A stretch of 34,748 bases of DNA. It comes from Candidatus Latescibacterota bacterium. Lineage in GTDB: Bacteria > Latescibacterota > UBA2968 > UBA8231. The notes below the pieces were generated by a model that saw only the letters and a program-made list of their open reading frames with translations, was not told the origin of the DNA and did no database searches. Shown here one piece after another: positions 12,784-21,906 of this stretch (its first letter is position 1; each line of letters opens with the position of its first letter). Location of the stretch: NCBI GenBank assembly GCA_022826515.1, contig JAJDUT010000049.1, positions 1 to 34,748 of the forward strand. The letters are read 5' to 3'. The position numbers and the translations under genes were made by a program.

Positions 12784-15426
12784 ATGCCTAGCGCGAAGTC
12801 GTTACAGCAGCTTTGTCGTCAAACTCTACCGCTGATGTTGCAGCAGGCGGATGGGCAGGAGATGATGGCGGCGGTGCGAGATGTGGTACAGACCGATCGC
12901 TGGAATTCGTTTGATCGCTTCGGCGACACGACCGCCACGCTAACGAGCCGCTACGAGGCCGCGGGTGCGCGAGTGGAGGTCGAATCCATCCAGACCGGAG
13001 GGCGGCTAGGGTCGGGCCGGTGGATCATCCGCGAGGCCGCCGATGTCGCGGGCGCGACTGTGGAGGTGGTACATCCAGTCTCCGAGCGAATACTGGATTG
13101 GCAGGAAAATCCTTGGCACGTCATCCAGTGGAGCGCGGCGACCCCGGCCGATGGCTTGCGGCTGCGGCTGGTGATTCTCGACCAAGTCGAAGACATCCAA
13201 CGTCAGCCAACCGACGGGCTCGCAGGAGCTATTGTGCTGACCAAGCTAGACCCGCGCACCCACCTCGCTCTTTTAGCCACTAAAGGGGCCGCCGCCGTCA
13301 TCGCCGACCGGCCAGTGCCCAACCTGCCCAAGGCCGTGGCGTGGACCAAATTCGGCTGGGGCGCCATTCCCCTCGAACATGCGGCGGCGCGGTTGGTGGG
13401 CTTTGTGATATCTGAGCAGCAAGGGAAGCGGTTGCGGCGGCTGGCGCAGCAGCACAGCCCTTTGACCCTGCACGTACGAGCCGACATTCGCAAATACGTC
13501 GGCAGCCACGACGTGGTCAGCGGCATCATCGAGGGAGCCGGTGATCCGCAGGACGAAGTGTGGGCTATCGCGCACAGCGCCGAGCCGGGGGCCATCGACA
13601 ACGCTTCGGGCGTGGCCACCACCTTGGAGATCGCCCGCGTGCTCGAAGGGCTTATCCGCGCGGGAAAACTCGCACGGCCCAAGCGCACCATTCGCTTGCT
13701 CAACGCCTATGAGTGCTACGGGTTCTTTGCCTATTTAGAGCGAGTGCGGCGCTTGCAGACTCCGTTGGCCGGCGTGTGTATCGACACGATCGGCTCCCGG
13801 CCTGCCGTCTGCGATGGCCGGCTAGAGTGGCACGCGACGATCCCCATGTCGGCAGGTTTCGTCGATCGAGTTGGCGCGGCTATCTTGCGGGCCGGGGTGC
13901 GGCAACACAAGCCCGGCTATCGCGTGCATCTAGCGCGCTTCATGTCCACGTCTGACACCTTGATCGGCGATCCCCAGTACGGATTTCCCTGCCCTTGGAT
14001 CACCACCCATCACCGCAAGAGCGGGCGCGGCTTCGACGCCTACCACTCTTCGGCTGACGTGGAGGCACTGCTCAGCCCGCAGGGACTGGAGACCTGCGCG
14101 GCCTCGACAGCGGCCTATTTGTATTACTTGTCCGACATGGGCAGCCGCGAAGTGGGGGAGTTGGTCCGCACCGAAACTCAGCATTTTCTCTCCGTATTGA
14201 AAAAGAACAAGCGGCCCCGCGCCGAGGCCGAATACGTGCGCGAGGCCCACAGCCGCAGCGTGCGGCGACTCGCGCACTGGCTCTGGGGAGGCAGTCGGCG
14301 CGAGATATTGGAGGCCATGGACGAAAGCGAGCGGCAAGTGGCGGAAGCAGCAACCGAGGCTGCGCTGCCAGGCAAGCGAGCGCGGCGCACGGCCCAAGCG
14401 CGGCTGGTACCGCGCCGCACAGCCGTGCTCGCGCCCACCGCCGAAAACACGCCAGCCGCGATCAACGTGCGCATCTCGGCTGCACAGCTACCGCAGTGGG
14501 CGCTGTTTTGGGCCGACGGACGCCGAAATTTGGGCGAAATCGCCGAGCGCATTGCCTGTGAGGAAGCCGACTATCCGGCTGGGCCGCGGACGGAAGGTTC
14601 CGTCGCCGTTGATCGGGTACACGAGTACTTCGCAGCACACGCCGAATTGGGCTATGCCGAGTTGATCGACCCGGCCAATATGATCGGCCGCAAGGAATTG
14701 GTGCGGGATTTGCGCCACTTGGGCGTCACCCCAGGCATGGACCTGATGGTCCACAGCTCCCTGTCGGCCATCGGCTTTGTCGAGGGCGGTGCCGAAACCG
14801 TCGTCGATGCGCTCTTGCAGGCGGTCGGCAAGCGCGGGACCCTGTTGGCCCCTTCGTTCAATCACCGCGCGGCAAAAGTCTTCAACCGGCTGACCACGCC
14901 CACCACCAACGGCACCATTCCAGACGCGCTGTGGCGGCGCACCGAAGCCGAGCGCAGCATGCATCCCACCCACGCGGTAGCAGCGATTGGGCCACGCGCT
15001 AGCTACTATTGCCAAGGTCATCTCGAAGCTGGGATCTGGGCGCAAGACAGCCCAATCGGCAAATTGGTCCACGACGGCGGCTACATCCTCGCGCTGGGCT
15101 CGACGCACGACACGAGCACGGCCTATCATGTGGCCGAGATGTCCGTGCCCTGCGGCTGCATTGAGTCTTTTGCCATTCCAGACCGCATCGTGCGCGAGGA
15201 CGGGACCGTAGCAGAGGTCTTGGGGCTGGCCTTTCGCAGCGGCCCCTGCCCGGTTCCAACCCACAAGCTGGATTCAACCCTCGACCGGAGGAAGTTACAG
15301 CGGCGGGGTAAGGTCGGGCAGGCCGAATGCGAATTGGTGAAAGCTCACGATCTGTGGCAGGTGCGGCGCGAACACCTGCGGCGCGTCTGTCCCACCTGCA
15401 CCGTCAAGCCCCAGACCGCGCGGTGA
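12784..15426 (+). CDS. M28-family peptidase fused to AAC(3)-family acetyltransferase domain
   Basis: 880 residues from ATG 12784, chosen because AAGGAGG lies 5-6 nt upstream. Residues about 1-455 are an M28/DUF4910-type zinc aminopeptidase with an inserted PA-like segment. Expected ligands are present: H264 and D272 (AHSAEPGAIDNASG), E310 (NAYECYGF), D334 (VCIDTIGS) and H421 (AYHSSAD). Residues about 460-635 are a linker with a winged-helix-like stretch. Residues 637-880 match the aminoglycoside 3-N-acetyltransferase fold (MDLMVHSSLSAIG, SMHPTHAVAAIG, DSPIGKLV). Family members in environmental bacteria often do not act on antibiotics, so resistance should not be assumed. The natural substrate may be a peptide or amino-sugar conjugate. 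The stop overlaps the next gene's start (GTGA), so the membrane protein is probably a partner. Confidence 0.82.
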   Translation: MPSAKSLQQLCRQTLPLMLQQADGQEMMAAVRDVVQTDRWNSFDRFGDTTATLTSRYEAAGARVEVESIQTGGRLGSGRWIIREAADVAGATVEVVHPVSERILDWQENPWHVIQWSAATPADGLRLRLVILDQVEDIQRQPTDGLAGAIVLTKLDPRTHLALLATKGAAAVIADRPVPNLPKAVAWTKFGWGAIPLEHAAARLVGFVISEQQGKRLRRLAQQHSPLTLHVRADIRKYVGSHDVVSGIIEGAGDPQDEVWAIAHSAEPGAIDNASGVATTLEIARVLEGLIRAGKLARPKRTIRLLNAYECYGFFAYLERVRRLQTPLAGVCIDTIGSRPAVCDGRLEWHATIPMSAGFVDRVGAAILRAGVRQHKPGYRVHLARFMSTSDTLIGDPQYGFPCPWITTHHRKSGRGFDAYHSSADVEALLSPQGLETCAASTAAYLYYLSDMGSREVGELVRTETQHFLSVLKKNKRPRAEAEYVREAHSRSVRRLAHWLWGGSRREILEAMDESERQVAEAATEAALPGKRARRTAQARLVPRRTAVLAPTAENTPAAINVRISAAQLPQWALFWADGRRNLGEIAERIACEEADYPAGPRTEGSVAVDRVHEYFAAHAELGYAELIDPANMIGRKELVRDLRHLGVTPGMDLMVHSSLSAIGFVEGGAETVVDALLQAVGKRGTLLAPSFNHRAAKVFNRLTTPTTNGTIPDALWRRTEAERSMHPTHAVAAIGPRASYYCQGHLEAGIWAQDSPIGKLVHDGGYILALGSTHDTSTAYHVAEMSVPCGCIESFAIPDRIVREDGTVAEVLGLAFRSGPCPVPTHKLDSTLDRRKLQRRGKVGQAECELVKAHDLWQVRREHLRRVCPTCTVKPQTAR

Positions 15427-17588
15427 ATAGATCGCTTCCCTCTCCGTATGGCCAGCACCTCCGGGGCAGCCAAGACGAGGGACTCACCGATGCCACCGGC
15501 CGCTCGCATCTGACGCTGCGCGGCTTTTGGGTCGGCGCGTTCCTCAGCTTCTTCCTGTCCATTGGTGCGCCCTACGCCAACATGGCGATGCGGGCGACCA
15601 ACATGGCCTTCGACTTCAACACTCCGGGGGCCATCTTTCTGTTTTTGGTGCTGGTCGGCTTGCTCAACACGCTCTTCAAGCTCGCCGCCCGCGACTTCCG
15701 CCTAGCAGTGGGGCTAGCCCTGCTGGCCACGGGCGGCTTTTGCGGCTATTGGGTCAGCCGTGGCGCGGTCGATTGGTACTCGCCTGGTTTTTGGTTTGGT
15801 GCCTTCCTCGCCCTCTCTGCGCTGTGGAACGTGCCGGTGGTGCAGCGCGGGGGCACCCTCGCACTCAACCGCGCCGAACTAGTGCTGGTGTACGCGATGC
15901 TGCTGGTCGTCTCCGCCCTCTGCACTATGGGGCTGACCCAGCAGCTTTTGCCAGCCCTCACTGGCATTTTCTACTACGCCTCCCCGGCCAATCAATGGGC
16001 TGAAAAGCTCTTTCCGCTCTTTCCCTCGCAGCGCATCCTCGTCGATGACGGCACCGGCAACCGCGGCTTTTACGAGGGCGGCGCGCTCGCCGACATTCCC
16101 TACGCCACTTGGGTCGAGCCACTGTGCTGGTGGGCACTACTGCTCCTCTCGCTGTACGTGGCGATGGTATCGACGGCCGTGATCTTGCGCCGACAGTGGG
16201 TCGAGCGCGAGCGGTTGGCCTATCCGCTGACCCAGCTCGGGGTGGCCATCGTGCAAGGCGAGCGCGGCACCGGACTGCTCAACGGCTTTCTCAAGCACGG
16301 CGTCCTGTGGTGGGGCGCGGCCTTGCCGCTCGCGTACGGCAGCCTCAAGGCCCTGCACCAATACTACCCGTCCTTGCCCAACTTCGGCCTGATTTGGTTT
16401 CTGCCGTCGTTTATCGGCCAGCAGAACCTGCAAATCTGGATCAGCTTCGCGCTCGTGGGCTTTTCCTATCTCATCAGCACCCAAATAGCGGCCGGCATCT
16501 GGATTTTCTATCTGCTCTCCAAGGTCGAAGCCGAATTCCTCGCCCTATCCGGCCTCAAATCCACCAGCAAATTCGTCTATGGGGTCTCGTACGAGCCGCT
16601 CTTGGCCTATCAGGGCGGCGGCGCGCTCATCGCCATGGTGCTCTTGGGGCTGTGGACGGGACGCGGCCACTTGCGGGACGTGTGGCGCAAGGCCCTCAAC
16701 CGCAATGCAAACATCGATGACGGCGACGAAATTATGTCCTATCGAGCGGCCGTGATCGGAGTGACCTTCGGCACTGGAGGTATTGCCGGCTGGCTGTGGC
16801 TGATGGGGACCCCGCTGTGGGTCGGTGCGCTCTTTGCAGCGGTGGCCCTATTGGTGTTTATCGGCATCTCGCGGGTCGTGTGCGAGGCCGGCCTAGCGGC
16901 GGTGCGCTCGCCCATGATCGCTCCCGACCTCATCGTGCAAGGCATTGGCTCGCAGACGATCGGTGCGGCTGGCGTCTTCAACCTCTCCTTTGCCTACATC
17001 TGGTCGGCCGACATCCGCATCTTCCTGCTGGCCATGGTCGCCAATGGCTTGAAGCTGATCCAAAACATGGACCGCCGCAGTCGGCGAGTCGTTTTCTGGG
17101 CGCTGGTGGCGGCCATCTTTATCGGCGTAGCGGGCTCCTGCTGGATGGTCTTCCACCTCGCCTACAAGTACGGGGGCATCAACCTCGATAGCTGGCGCTT
17201 TCACGGCGGCCCATCCACCATCTACAACGCGGCACAGCGCGCGCTAGAGCCAGCCGGAGCCGACTGGTTGGGGCTGACATTTTTCGCTGGTGGAGCTGTG
17301 GTCATGGCCCTGTTGACTTGGGCGCGGCATCACGTCTTGTGGTGGCCCTTCCATCCCATCGGCTTCCCGATTGGCGCGAACTTCATGCTCGACAAAATCT
17401 GGGCTTGCGTGCTCTTGGCTTGGGCGCTCAAAAAGCTGATTTTGCGTTTTGGCGGGGCGGCGCACTATCGGACGAGCCAGCATTTCTTCATGGGCCTGAT
17501 CATGGGCGAGGCCCTGTGCAACGGGCTTTGGCTGGTCATCGACTACTTCACCGGCAAAATTGGCAACGCCGTTTTCATTCTGGGGTGA
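15423..17588 (+). CDS. DUF6785/DUF6784-type polytopic membrane protein (OPT-like)
   Basis: 721 residues from GTG 15423, which overlaps the preceding TGA as GTGA. The frame is open further upstream, but the added residues are a shadow of the peptidase gene. A dozen or more hydrophobic segments span the protein. Recognisable elements are FFLSIGAPYANMAMRA near the start, the basic loop ILRRQWVERERLAYPLTQ, VVCEAGLAAVRSPM, and WWPFHPIGFPIG near the C-terminus. I recall these features from DUF6785/DUF6784 proteins, which resemble oligopeptide transporters. A role in uptake or export of a substrate processed by the co-translated peptidase/acetyltransferase is likely but unproven. Confidence 0.7.
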   Translation: MNRSLPSPYGQHLRGSQDEGLTDATGRSHLTLRGFWVGAFLSFFLSIGAPYANMAMRATNMAFDFNTPGAIFLFLVLVGLLNTLFKLAARDFRLAVGLALLATGGFCGYWVSRGAVDWYSPGFWFGAFLALSALWNVPVVQRGGTLALNRAELVLVYAMLLVVSALCTMGLTQQLLPALTGIFYYASPANQWAEKLFPLFPSQRILVDDGTGNRGFYEGGALADIPYATWVEPLCWWALLLLSLYVAMVSTAVILRRQWVERERLAYPLTQLGVAIVQGERGTGLLNGFLKHGVLWWGAALPLAYGSLKALHQYYPSLPNFGLIWFLPSFIGQQNLQIWISFALVGFSYLISTQIAAGIWIFYLLSKVEAEFLALSGLKSTSKFVYGVSYEPLLAYQGGGALIAMVLLGLWTGRGHLRDVWRKALNRNANIDDGDEIMSYRAAVIGVTFGTGGIAGWLWLMGTPLWVGALFAAVALLVFIGISRVVCEAGLAAVRSPMIAPDLIVQGIGSQTIGAAGVFNLSFAYIWSADIRIFLLAMVANGLKLIQNMDRRSRRVVFWALVAAIFIGVAGSCWMVFHLAYKYGGINLDSWRFHGGPSTIYNAAQRALEPAGADWLGLTFFAGGAVVMALLTWARHHVLWWPFHPIGFPIGANFMLDKIWACVLLAWALKKLILRFGGAAHYRTSQHFFMGLIMGEALCNGLWLVIDYFTGKIGNAVFILG

Positions 17589-17599
17589 TCTCATATTCC

Positions 17600-17628
17600 T
17601 TGACACCGCGTGAGGGTGGGCCTATCTC
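17600..17628 (+). promoter_or_regulatory. Possible promoter, near-leaderless
   Basis: TTGACA (17600-17605), a 17-nt spacer and TATCTC (17623-17628). Initiation 7 nt downstream would fall only a few bases before the ATG at 17638. The -35 is perfect, the -10 poor. Confidence 0.3.
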
Positions 17629-17637
17629 TTTTGCGCT

Positions 17638-18927
17638 ATGAATAGACTCTTTTTCTTCCTCGCCACAGCACTCGTCGCCTGTGTCGGCCCCTTCGCCGGC
17701 AAGAAGGTTCCGCCTTGGCTTGCAGCCTCCCCCGCGCTCAAAGCGACCTTCTCCAATGAGGAGGTCGCCGCGCATCTGGTCTGGCCCCCAGTGTCTGCTG
17801 CGAGCTTTCTCTACGGCGAAATCCAGCGCGCCACAGGAGGCGAATTCGCAACCATAGCGCGCGTGGAATCCGCCACCGACACCACCTTTACAGACGTCGG
17901 CTTGTTGGCCAACACGCAGTATAGCTACCGGATCGTCAGCTTCTACGGCGAGGATGAGACCGTACACGAGCTAATCAGCACGACGGTCGCGGGCGGGTTC
18001 CACCGCCGCATCGCAAGCTGGTCACTGGACAAGGGCACGGCCCCCACGCGACTGGCCATCAGCCGCAACGGCACGGTCTTTGCCGTCGGCGTGGGCACCG
18101 GGCGCGTCGAGCGCTTCGACCGCACGGGCCGCTCCTTGGATGCCTGGGTCTATACCACTGAGCCGCTGGCCCGTATGGAAACGAGTGCGCTGGACGGGCC
18201 GGCGCTGGCCATCGACGACGCAGATCATCTCTACGTAGTGTACAACCTGCATCGCCCGGGCCAGAAGCCAGCGGCCTTTTGGGCGAAATTCGCCCCAGAC
18301 GGTCGGCTGTTGTGGACGCGCCCACTCGCCGGGCTGTTTGCCCGCCACATCGTCATCGACGGCGATGCTATCTACATCGAAAGCATCAGCCAATTGCAGC
18401 TATTCAACCAAGCCGGCGAACAGCAAATTCAGTACGCCATCCCGGCCCTGCTGGTGGCTAGTCTGCGGCTTTGGCAAGGGCGCTTCGCCGCGCTGATTGA
18501 GCCGTTGGCCCTGCGCGCCGACGACTGGCAGGCACCTCGGCTAGTCGTGTACGACAACCCACAGCGCGCCGCGGCCAGCCGCGTCATCGGCCGCGATCCC
18601 AAATCGCATCAGGACCGCGGCAACGGTCTTTTGCTGCGACCCACCGACTTTGCCGTCGATGAAGCGGCCGACCGGGCTTTCGTGGTCAATGCCGGCCACA
18701 GCCGCATCGAGGTATTCCAGCGCGGTGTCTATCTGACGCGATGGGGCGAGAAAGGCGGCGGCGACAACCAATTCCGCTTCACCGGCCGCCTCCAAGTTGT
18801 CGTCGATATGGCTACTGGCGAGGAGGACGAGCGCGAGGTGGTGGCCGGCGGTATCGCCCGCGACGCCGAAGGGTTCATTTACGTGGCCGATACCTTCAAT
18901 GATCGGATTCAGAAGTTCCAACCATGA
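17638..18927 (+). CDS. Secreted FnIII + NHL-type beta-propeller lipoprotein
   Basis: 429 residues. A hydrophobic N-terminus with LVAC (Cys15) fits a lipobox, so the protein is probably an exported lipoprotein. Residues about 33-118 form a fibronectin type III-like domain (HLVWPPVS, NTQYSYRIVSFYG). From about 125 to the end come NHL/SMP-30-like propeller blades with repeated RLAISRNGTVFAV, LAIDDADHLYVVYN, DFAVDEAADRAFVVN and GIARDAEGFIYVADTFNDR. Such proteins usually bind ligands or partners in the periplasm or at the surface; no catalytic residues are evident. The stop overlaps the start of the TPR gene (ATGA), so the two are translated together. Confidence 0.75.
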   Translation: MNRLFFFLATALVACVGPFAGKKVPPWLAASPALKATFSNEEVAAHLVWPPVSAASFLYGEIQRATGGEFATIARVESATDTTFTDVGLLANTQYSYRIVSFYGEDETVHELISTTVAGGFHRRIASWSLDKGTAPTRLAISRNGTVFAVGVGTGRVERFDRTGRSLDAWVYTTEPLARMETSALDGPALAIDDADHLYVVYNLHRPGQKPAAFWAKFAPDGRLLWTRPLAGLFARHIVIDGDAIYIESISQLQLFNQAGEQQIQYAIPALLVASLRLWQGRFAALIEPLALRADDWQAPRLVVYDNPQRAAASRVIGRDPKSHQDRGNGLLLRPTDFAVDEAADRAFVVNAGHSRIEVFQRGVYLTRWGEKGGGDNQFRFTGRLQVVVDMATGEEDEREVVAGGIARDAEGFIYVADTFNDRIQKFQP

Positions 18928-19859
18928 AGGCCGTGCTCGCATTGCTATTGCTGGCCGTGCTGTGCAACGAAGGTCAGTCCCAGCGCCAAAACAAGCGGGC
19001 GTACAACCTCTGGGCCAAAGAGAAGATCCGCTATCTCAACGCCAAGGTCACCATCAATCCCTACAACCCGCAACTGCGCGTCCTCCTCGCCAACGCGTAT
19101 TTTGACGACGGGCAAAAGTACGAAGCCAAAAGGCTGTTGCTTGAGGCGTTGGAACTCGACCCCGACTACGCCGAGGCGCATTGCAATCTCGCAGTCATGC
19201 TCCACGGCCAAGGATACGAGCGCGAGGCCAAGCACCACTACGAAGAAGCCCTGCGGCTGGATTCGCTAATGGTCGAAGCCATGGCTGGACTGGGAACCTT
19301 GCTCTGCCGCACCGAGCGCCAAGTCGAGGGCCTTGAATACCTCGAAAAAGTCATCGCAATCCAGCCCGATCACGTCAATGCTCGCTTCAACATGGCCGTG
19401 GCGTATCACAAGGTCGGCGATTTCAAAAAATCCATCGAACACCTAGAGACCTTGCTGAAGGTCGATTTCAATTATCGCGGTGCGCGCCGCGCACTGGCCC
19501 GCTCTTACTACAGCCTTGGGCTCGTGCGGCTGCAAGCCCAACAGCCCGAGTTGGCACTCCCGGTGCTGACCAAGGCCGTCGAGTACGAGCAAAACAACGA
19601 CAGCATGTTCTTCGCCAAGGGCCTCGCCCACCTCGACAGCGGCGACTTCGCCGGAGCCGAAGCGGCGTTCAAGCAGGTCATCGCATTGTCCGGCGATCAC
19701 ATCCCCGCCCTGCACAACCTCGGCGTGATTTGCGAAAAAACCGAGCGATACGCGGAAGCCGTCCAATACTACGGCAAAGTCCAGCAGCTAGCCCCGCATC
19801 TATCGACGATCGATGCGGTTAAACACGCCTCGTACGACGTAAATTACCTGACCGAATGA
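18924..19859 (+). CDS. TPR-repeat protein, exported
   Basis: 311 residues. Residues 1-20 (MKAVLALLLLAVLCNEGQSQ) look like a signal peptide. From about residue 45 there is a continuous array of tetratricopeptide repeats (for example YAEAHCNLAVMLHGQGYERE, DHVNARFNMAVAYHKVGD, HIPALHNLGVICEKTERYAE), roughly seven. It should be a periplasmic or envelope protein-protein scaffold. The ATGA overlap with the beta-propeller gene suggests that the propeller protein is its partner. Confidence 0.85.
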   Translation: MKAVLALLLLAVLCNEGQSQRQNKRAYNLWAKEKIRYLNAKVTINPYNPQLRVLLANAYFDDGQKYEAKRLLLEALELDPDYAEAHCNLAVMLHGQGYEREAKHHYEEALRLDSLMVEAMAGLGTLLCRTERQVEGLEYLEKVIAIQPDHVNARFNMAVAYHKVGDFKKSIEHLETLLKVDFNYRGARRALARSYYSLGLVRLQAQQPELALPVLTKAVEYEQNNDSMFFAKGLAHLDSGDFAGAEAAFKQVIALSGDHIPALHNLGVICEKTERYAEAVQYYGKVQQLAPHLSTIDAVKHASYDVNYLTE

Positions 19860-19861
19860 GT

Positions 19862-19890
19862 TTGACTTTTGCTCGCCTAACGCGTACACT
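19862..19890 (+). promoter_or_regulatory. Promoter of infA-lysS
   Basis: TTGACT (19862-19867), a 17-nt spacer and TACACT (19885-19890), the same -10 variant as the promoter at 411-439. The predicted start near 19897 gives a leader of about 85 nt that contains the hairpin at 19905-19927. Confidence 0.5.
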
Positions 19891-19904
19891 TTGCCTTTTT
19901 TGCA

Positions 19905-19927
19905 AGTCGCTTTAGCGGCTACTTTTT
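19905..19927 (+). terminator. Hairpin with T-run before infA
   Basis: AGTCGC (19905-19910) pairs with GCGGCT (19915-19920), with one wobble, around TTTA; AC and five T follow. It is 45 nt after the TPR stop and just downstream of the predicted infA promoter. It could end the TPR transcript or act as an attenuator in the infA leader. Confidence 0.45.
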
Positions 19928-19981
19928 CCGTGCGTGGTGTGCAAAACGCCCCTATCACTTCACCTCTTTTAGGCGAGAACA

Positions 19982-20200
19982 ATGGCCAAAGAAGAAGCAA
20001 TCGAAGTCCAAGCAGTGGTCAAAGAGGCCCTGCCCAACGGCTACTTCAAGTGCGAGATGGAAAATAACCACGAGATTATGGCCCACGTCTCCGGCAAGAT
20101 GCGCAAGTACTACATTCGCGTGCTTCCGGGCGACCAAGTCACCGTGGCCCTTTCGCCCTATGATTTGAGCCGCGGACGCATTACTTTCCGCAATCGCTGA
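19982..20200 (+). CDS. infA: Translation initiation factor IF-1
   Basis: 72 residues, exactly the usual length. It is a single S1-like OB fold with the family core [37 protein letters not shown], and [15 protein letters not shown] at the end. IF-1 binds the ribosomal A site during initiation. It sits outside a ribosomal protein operon, paired with lysyl-tRNA synthetase 58 nt downstream. AGGCGAG lies before the ATG. Confidence 0.97.
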   Translation: MAKEEAIEVQAVVKEALPNGYFKCEMENNHEIMAHVSGKMRKYYIRVLPGDQVTVALSPYDLSRGRITFRNR

Positions 20201-20258
20201 GACGCCGCAAGACCACCCAAGCGCCGTCTCGACGAGCCTCACACCCGACGAAGGTCAC

Positions 20259-21833
20259 ATGGAGAGGAACCAGACCACTACGCATCGGGCTTGGCCCTTC
20301 CAAGAGGCGGCACAGATCGTCAAGCAGCGCCGGCCCAGCGAAGACCGCCCGGTACTATTCGAGACCGGCTTTGGCCCCAGCGGCTTTCCCCATCTAGGTC
20401 ACTTTTCAGAAGGCGTCCGCACCTCTTGGGTGCGCAACGCCTGCGAATACCTCTACGGACTAAAGACCCGCCTACTCTGCTTCAGCGACGACATGGACGC
20501 CCTGCGCAAGGTGCCTAGCAACTTTCCGCAGCCCGACATGCTCGCCGCCCACCTCGGCAAACCCGTACACGCCATCCCCGATCCTTTTGGTTGCTGTACG
20601 AGTTTTGGCGACTACATGAACGCCAAGCTGTGCGAGTTTTTCGACGCGTCCGGCTTCGACTACGAATTTCAAAGCTCACGCGAAGCCTACGTGCGCGGGG
20701 ACTTCGACGAAGGGCTGTCGATTCTCCTCGACAAAGCCGAGGAGGTCCGCCAGATCATCGTGCCGACGCTGCGGGAACAAAACCGCCAGCACTGGTCGCC
20801 CTTCTTCCCGATTTGTCCCAACTGTGGCTCGATCATGGCCACGCGCGTCACCGCCTACCACCCCAGCCGGGGCACCGTGAGCTTCACCTGCGACCTCGAC
20901 ACCGGCCACTACACCGGGTGCGGCGCAAGCGGCGAGCAGTCAGTGCTCGGCGGTAACGCCAAGGTGGGCTGGAAAGTCGATTGGGCCCTGCGCTGGTACA
21001 CCTACGAGGTCGATTACGAAATGTACGGCAAAGACCTCATCGACTCGGTGCGCCAGTCCTCCCGCATCGTGCGCCTGATGGGCAAGCAGCCGCCGGTCGG
21101 CTTGTGCTACGAGTTTTTTCTCGACGAGGAAGGGCGCAAGGTGGCGAGCAGCACCGGGCGCATGGGGGTGACGGTGGATGCGTGGAAAAAGTACGCGCCC
21201 ATAGAATCCCTGCTCTTTTTCCTGTTCCAAAATCCCAAGCGGGCCAAGCGTCTGCACTGGGACATCGTCCCCAAATGCGTTGATGACTATCTCGATGCGC
21301 TGCGGAACTATCCCGATGTGGCAGAGACAGAGCGACCCGAACAAGCCCTATGGCACATTGGCGATCGCGGTAAAGACGTGCCCGAGTACGCATCTCGGGT
21401 CAACTTCTCAACGGTCAACAATCTAATCGCGGCCTTGGGAGTGGATTCGATCTCAGCATTAGAGGAATATCTGGCGCGCTACGACGCCCAAGCTGCTACT
21501 TATCCGCAGGTGACGCAGGCGTTGGTGGAGAAGGGGCTTAACTACTACCGAGACGTGGTGCTGCCGAACAAGCAATTTCGTCCGCCCACGGACGAGGAGC
21601 GGACGCTCCTAGGACAGTTGGCGAAGCGACTAAGTGCGGCTAACGGAGCTACTGAGGAGGAGTTGCAGGCCATTCCGTTCGACTTGGCCCGCGAGGCTGA
21701 AATCCCTCCCAAGGAGTTATTTCGGATGTTTTACGAGGTAGTGCTAGGGCAGGAGCGAGGGCCGCGATTTGGGTCGCTGGTGCAGCTAGTGGGGAAGGAA
21801 CAGGTGGTGAAGATGGTGCGGGAGAAAGCATAG
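20259..21833 (+). CDS. lysS: Lysyl-tRNA synthetase, class I
   Basis: 524 residues. This is the class I (Rossmann) LysRS typical of archaea and scattered bacteria, not the common class II enzyme. The HIGH-equivalent is GPSGFPHLGH (39-48) and the KMSKS-equivalent is KVASSTGR (294-301), slightly degenerate at the first positions. A zinc-like cluster is formed by C186/C189 (CPNC), C211 and C221. The C-terminal region (about 390-524) is the helical anticodon-binding part. The start is ATG 20259 with GAAGG 4 nt upstream. It is probably co-transcribed with infA and is closed by the terminator at 21862. Confidence 0.96.
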   Translation: MERNQTTTHRAWPFQEAAQIVKQRRPSEDRPVLFETGFGPSGFPHLGHFSEGVRTSWVRNACEYLYGLKTRLLCFSDDMDALRKVPSNFPQPDMLAAHLGKPVHAIPDPFGCCTSFGDYMNAKLCEFFDASGFDYEFQSSREAYVRGDFDEGLSILLDKAEEVRQIIVPTLREQNRQHWSPFFPICPNCGSIMATRVTAYHPSRGTVSFTCDLDTGHYTGCGASGEQSVLGGNAKVGWKVDWALRWYTYEVDYEMYGKDLIDSVRQSSRIVRLMGKQPPVGLCYEFFLDEEGRKVASSTGRMGVTVDAWKKYAPIESLLFFLFQNPKRAKRLHWDIVPKCVDDYLDALRNYPDVAETERPEQALWHIGDRGKDVPEYASRVNFSTVNNLIAALGVDSISALEEYLARYDAQAATYPQVTQALVEKGLNYYRDVVLPNKQFRPPTDEERTLLGQLAKRLSAANGATEEELQAIPFDLAREAEIPPKELFRMFYEVVLGQERGPRFGSLVQLVGKEQVVKMVREKA

Positions 21834-21861
21834 CGCATACAGGACATTCGCCGGTAATTGC

Positions 21862-21894
21862 GAGGGGGCGGTAGGTGCCGCGCCCTCTTTTTTT
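21862..21894 (+). terminator. Intrinsic terminator after lysS
   Basis: GAGGGGGCGG (21862-21871) pairs with CCGCGCCCTC (21878-21887) with one mismatch, TAGGTG loop, then seven T. Confidence 0.88.
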
Positions 21895-21906
21895 ACGGAG
21901 CAAATC

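Noticed and set aside
15327..15422. Upstream extension of the DUF6785-like gene
   Set aside because: The added residues are an out-of-frame shadow of the AAC(3) domain; GTG 15423 overlaps the upstream stop as GTGA.
12784..15426. Aminoglycoside resistance gene
   Set aside because: The AAC(3) fold is present but fused to a peptidase in a non-clinical context; substrate cannot be inferred.
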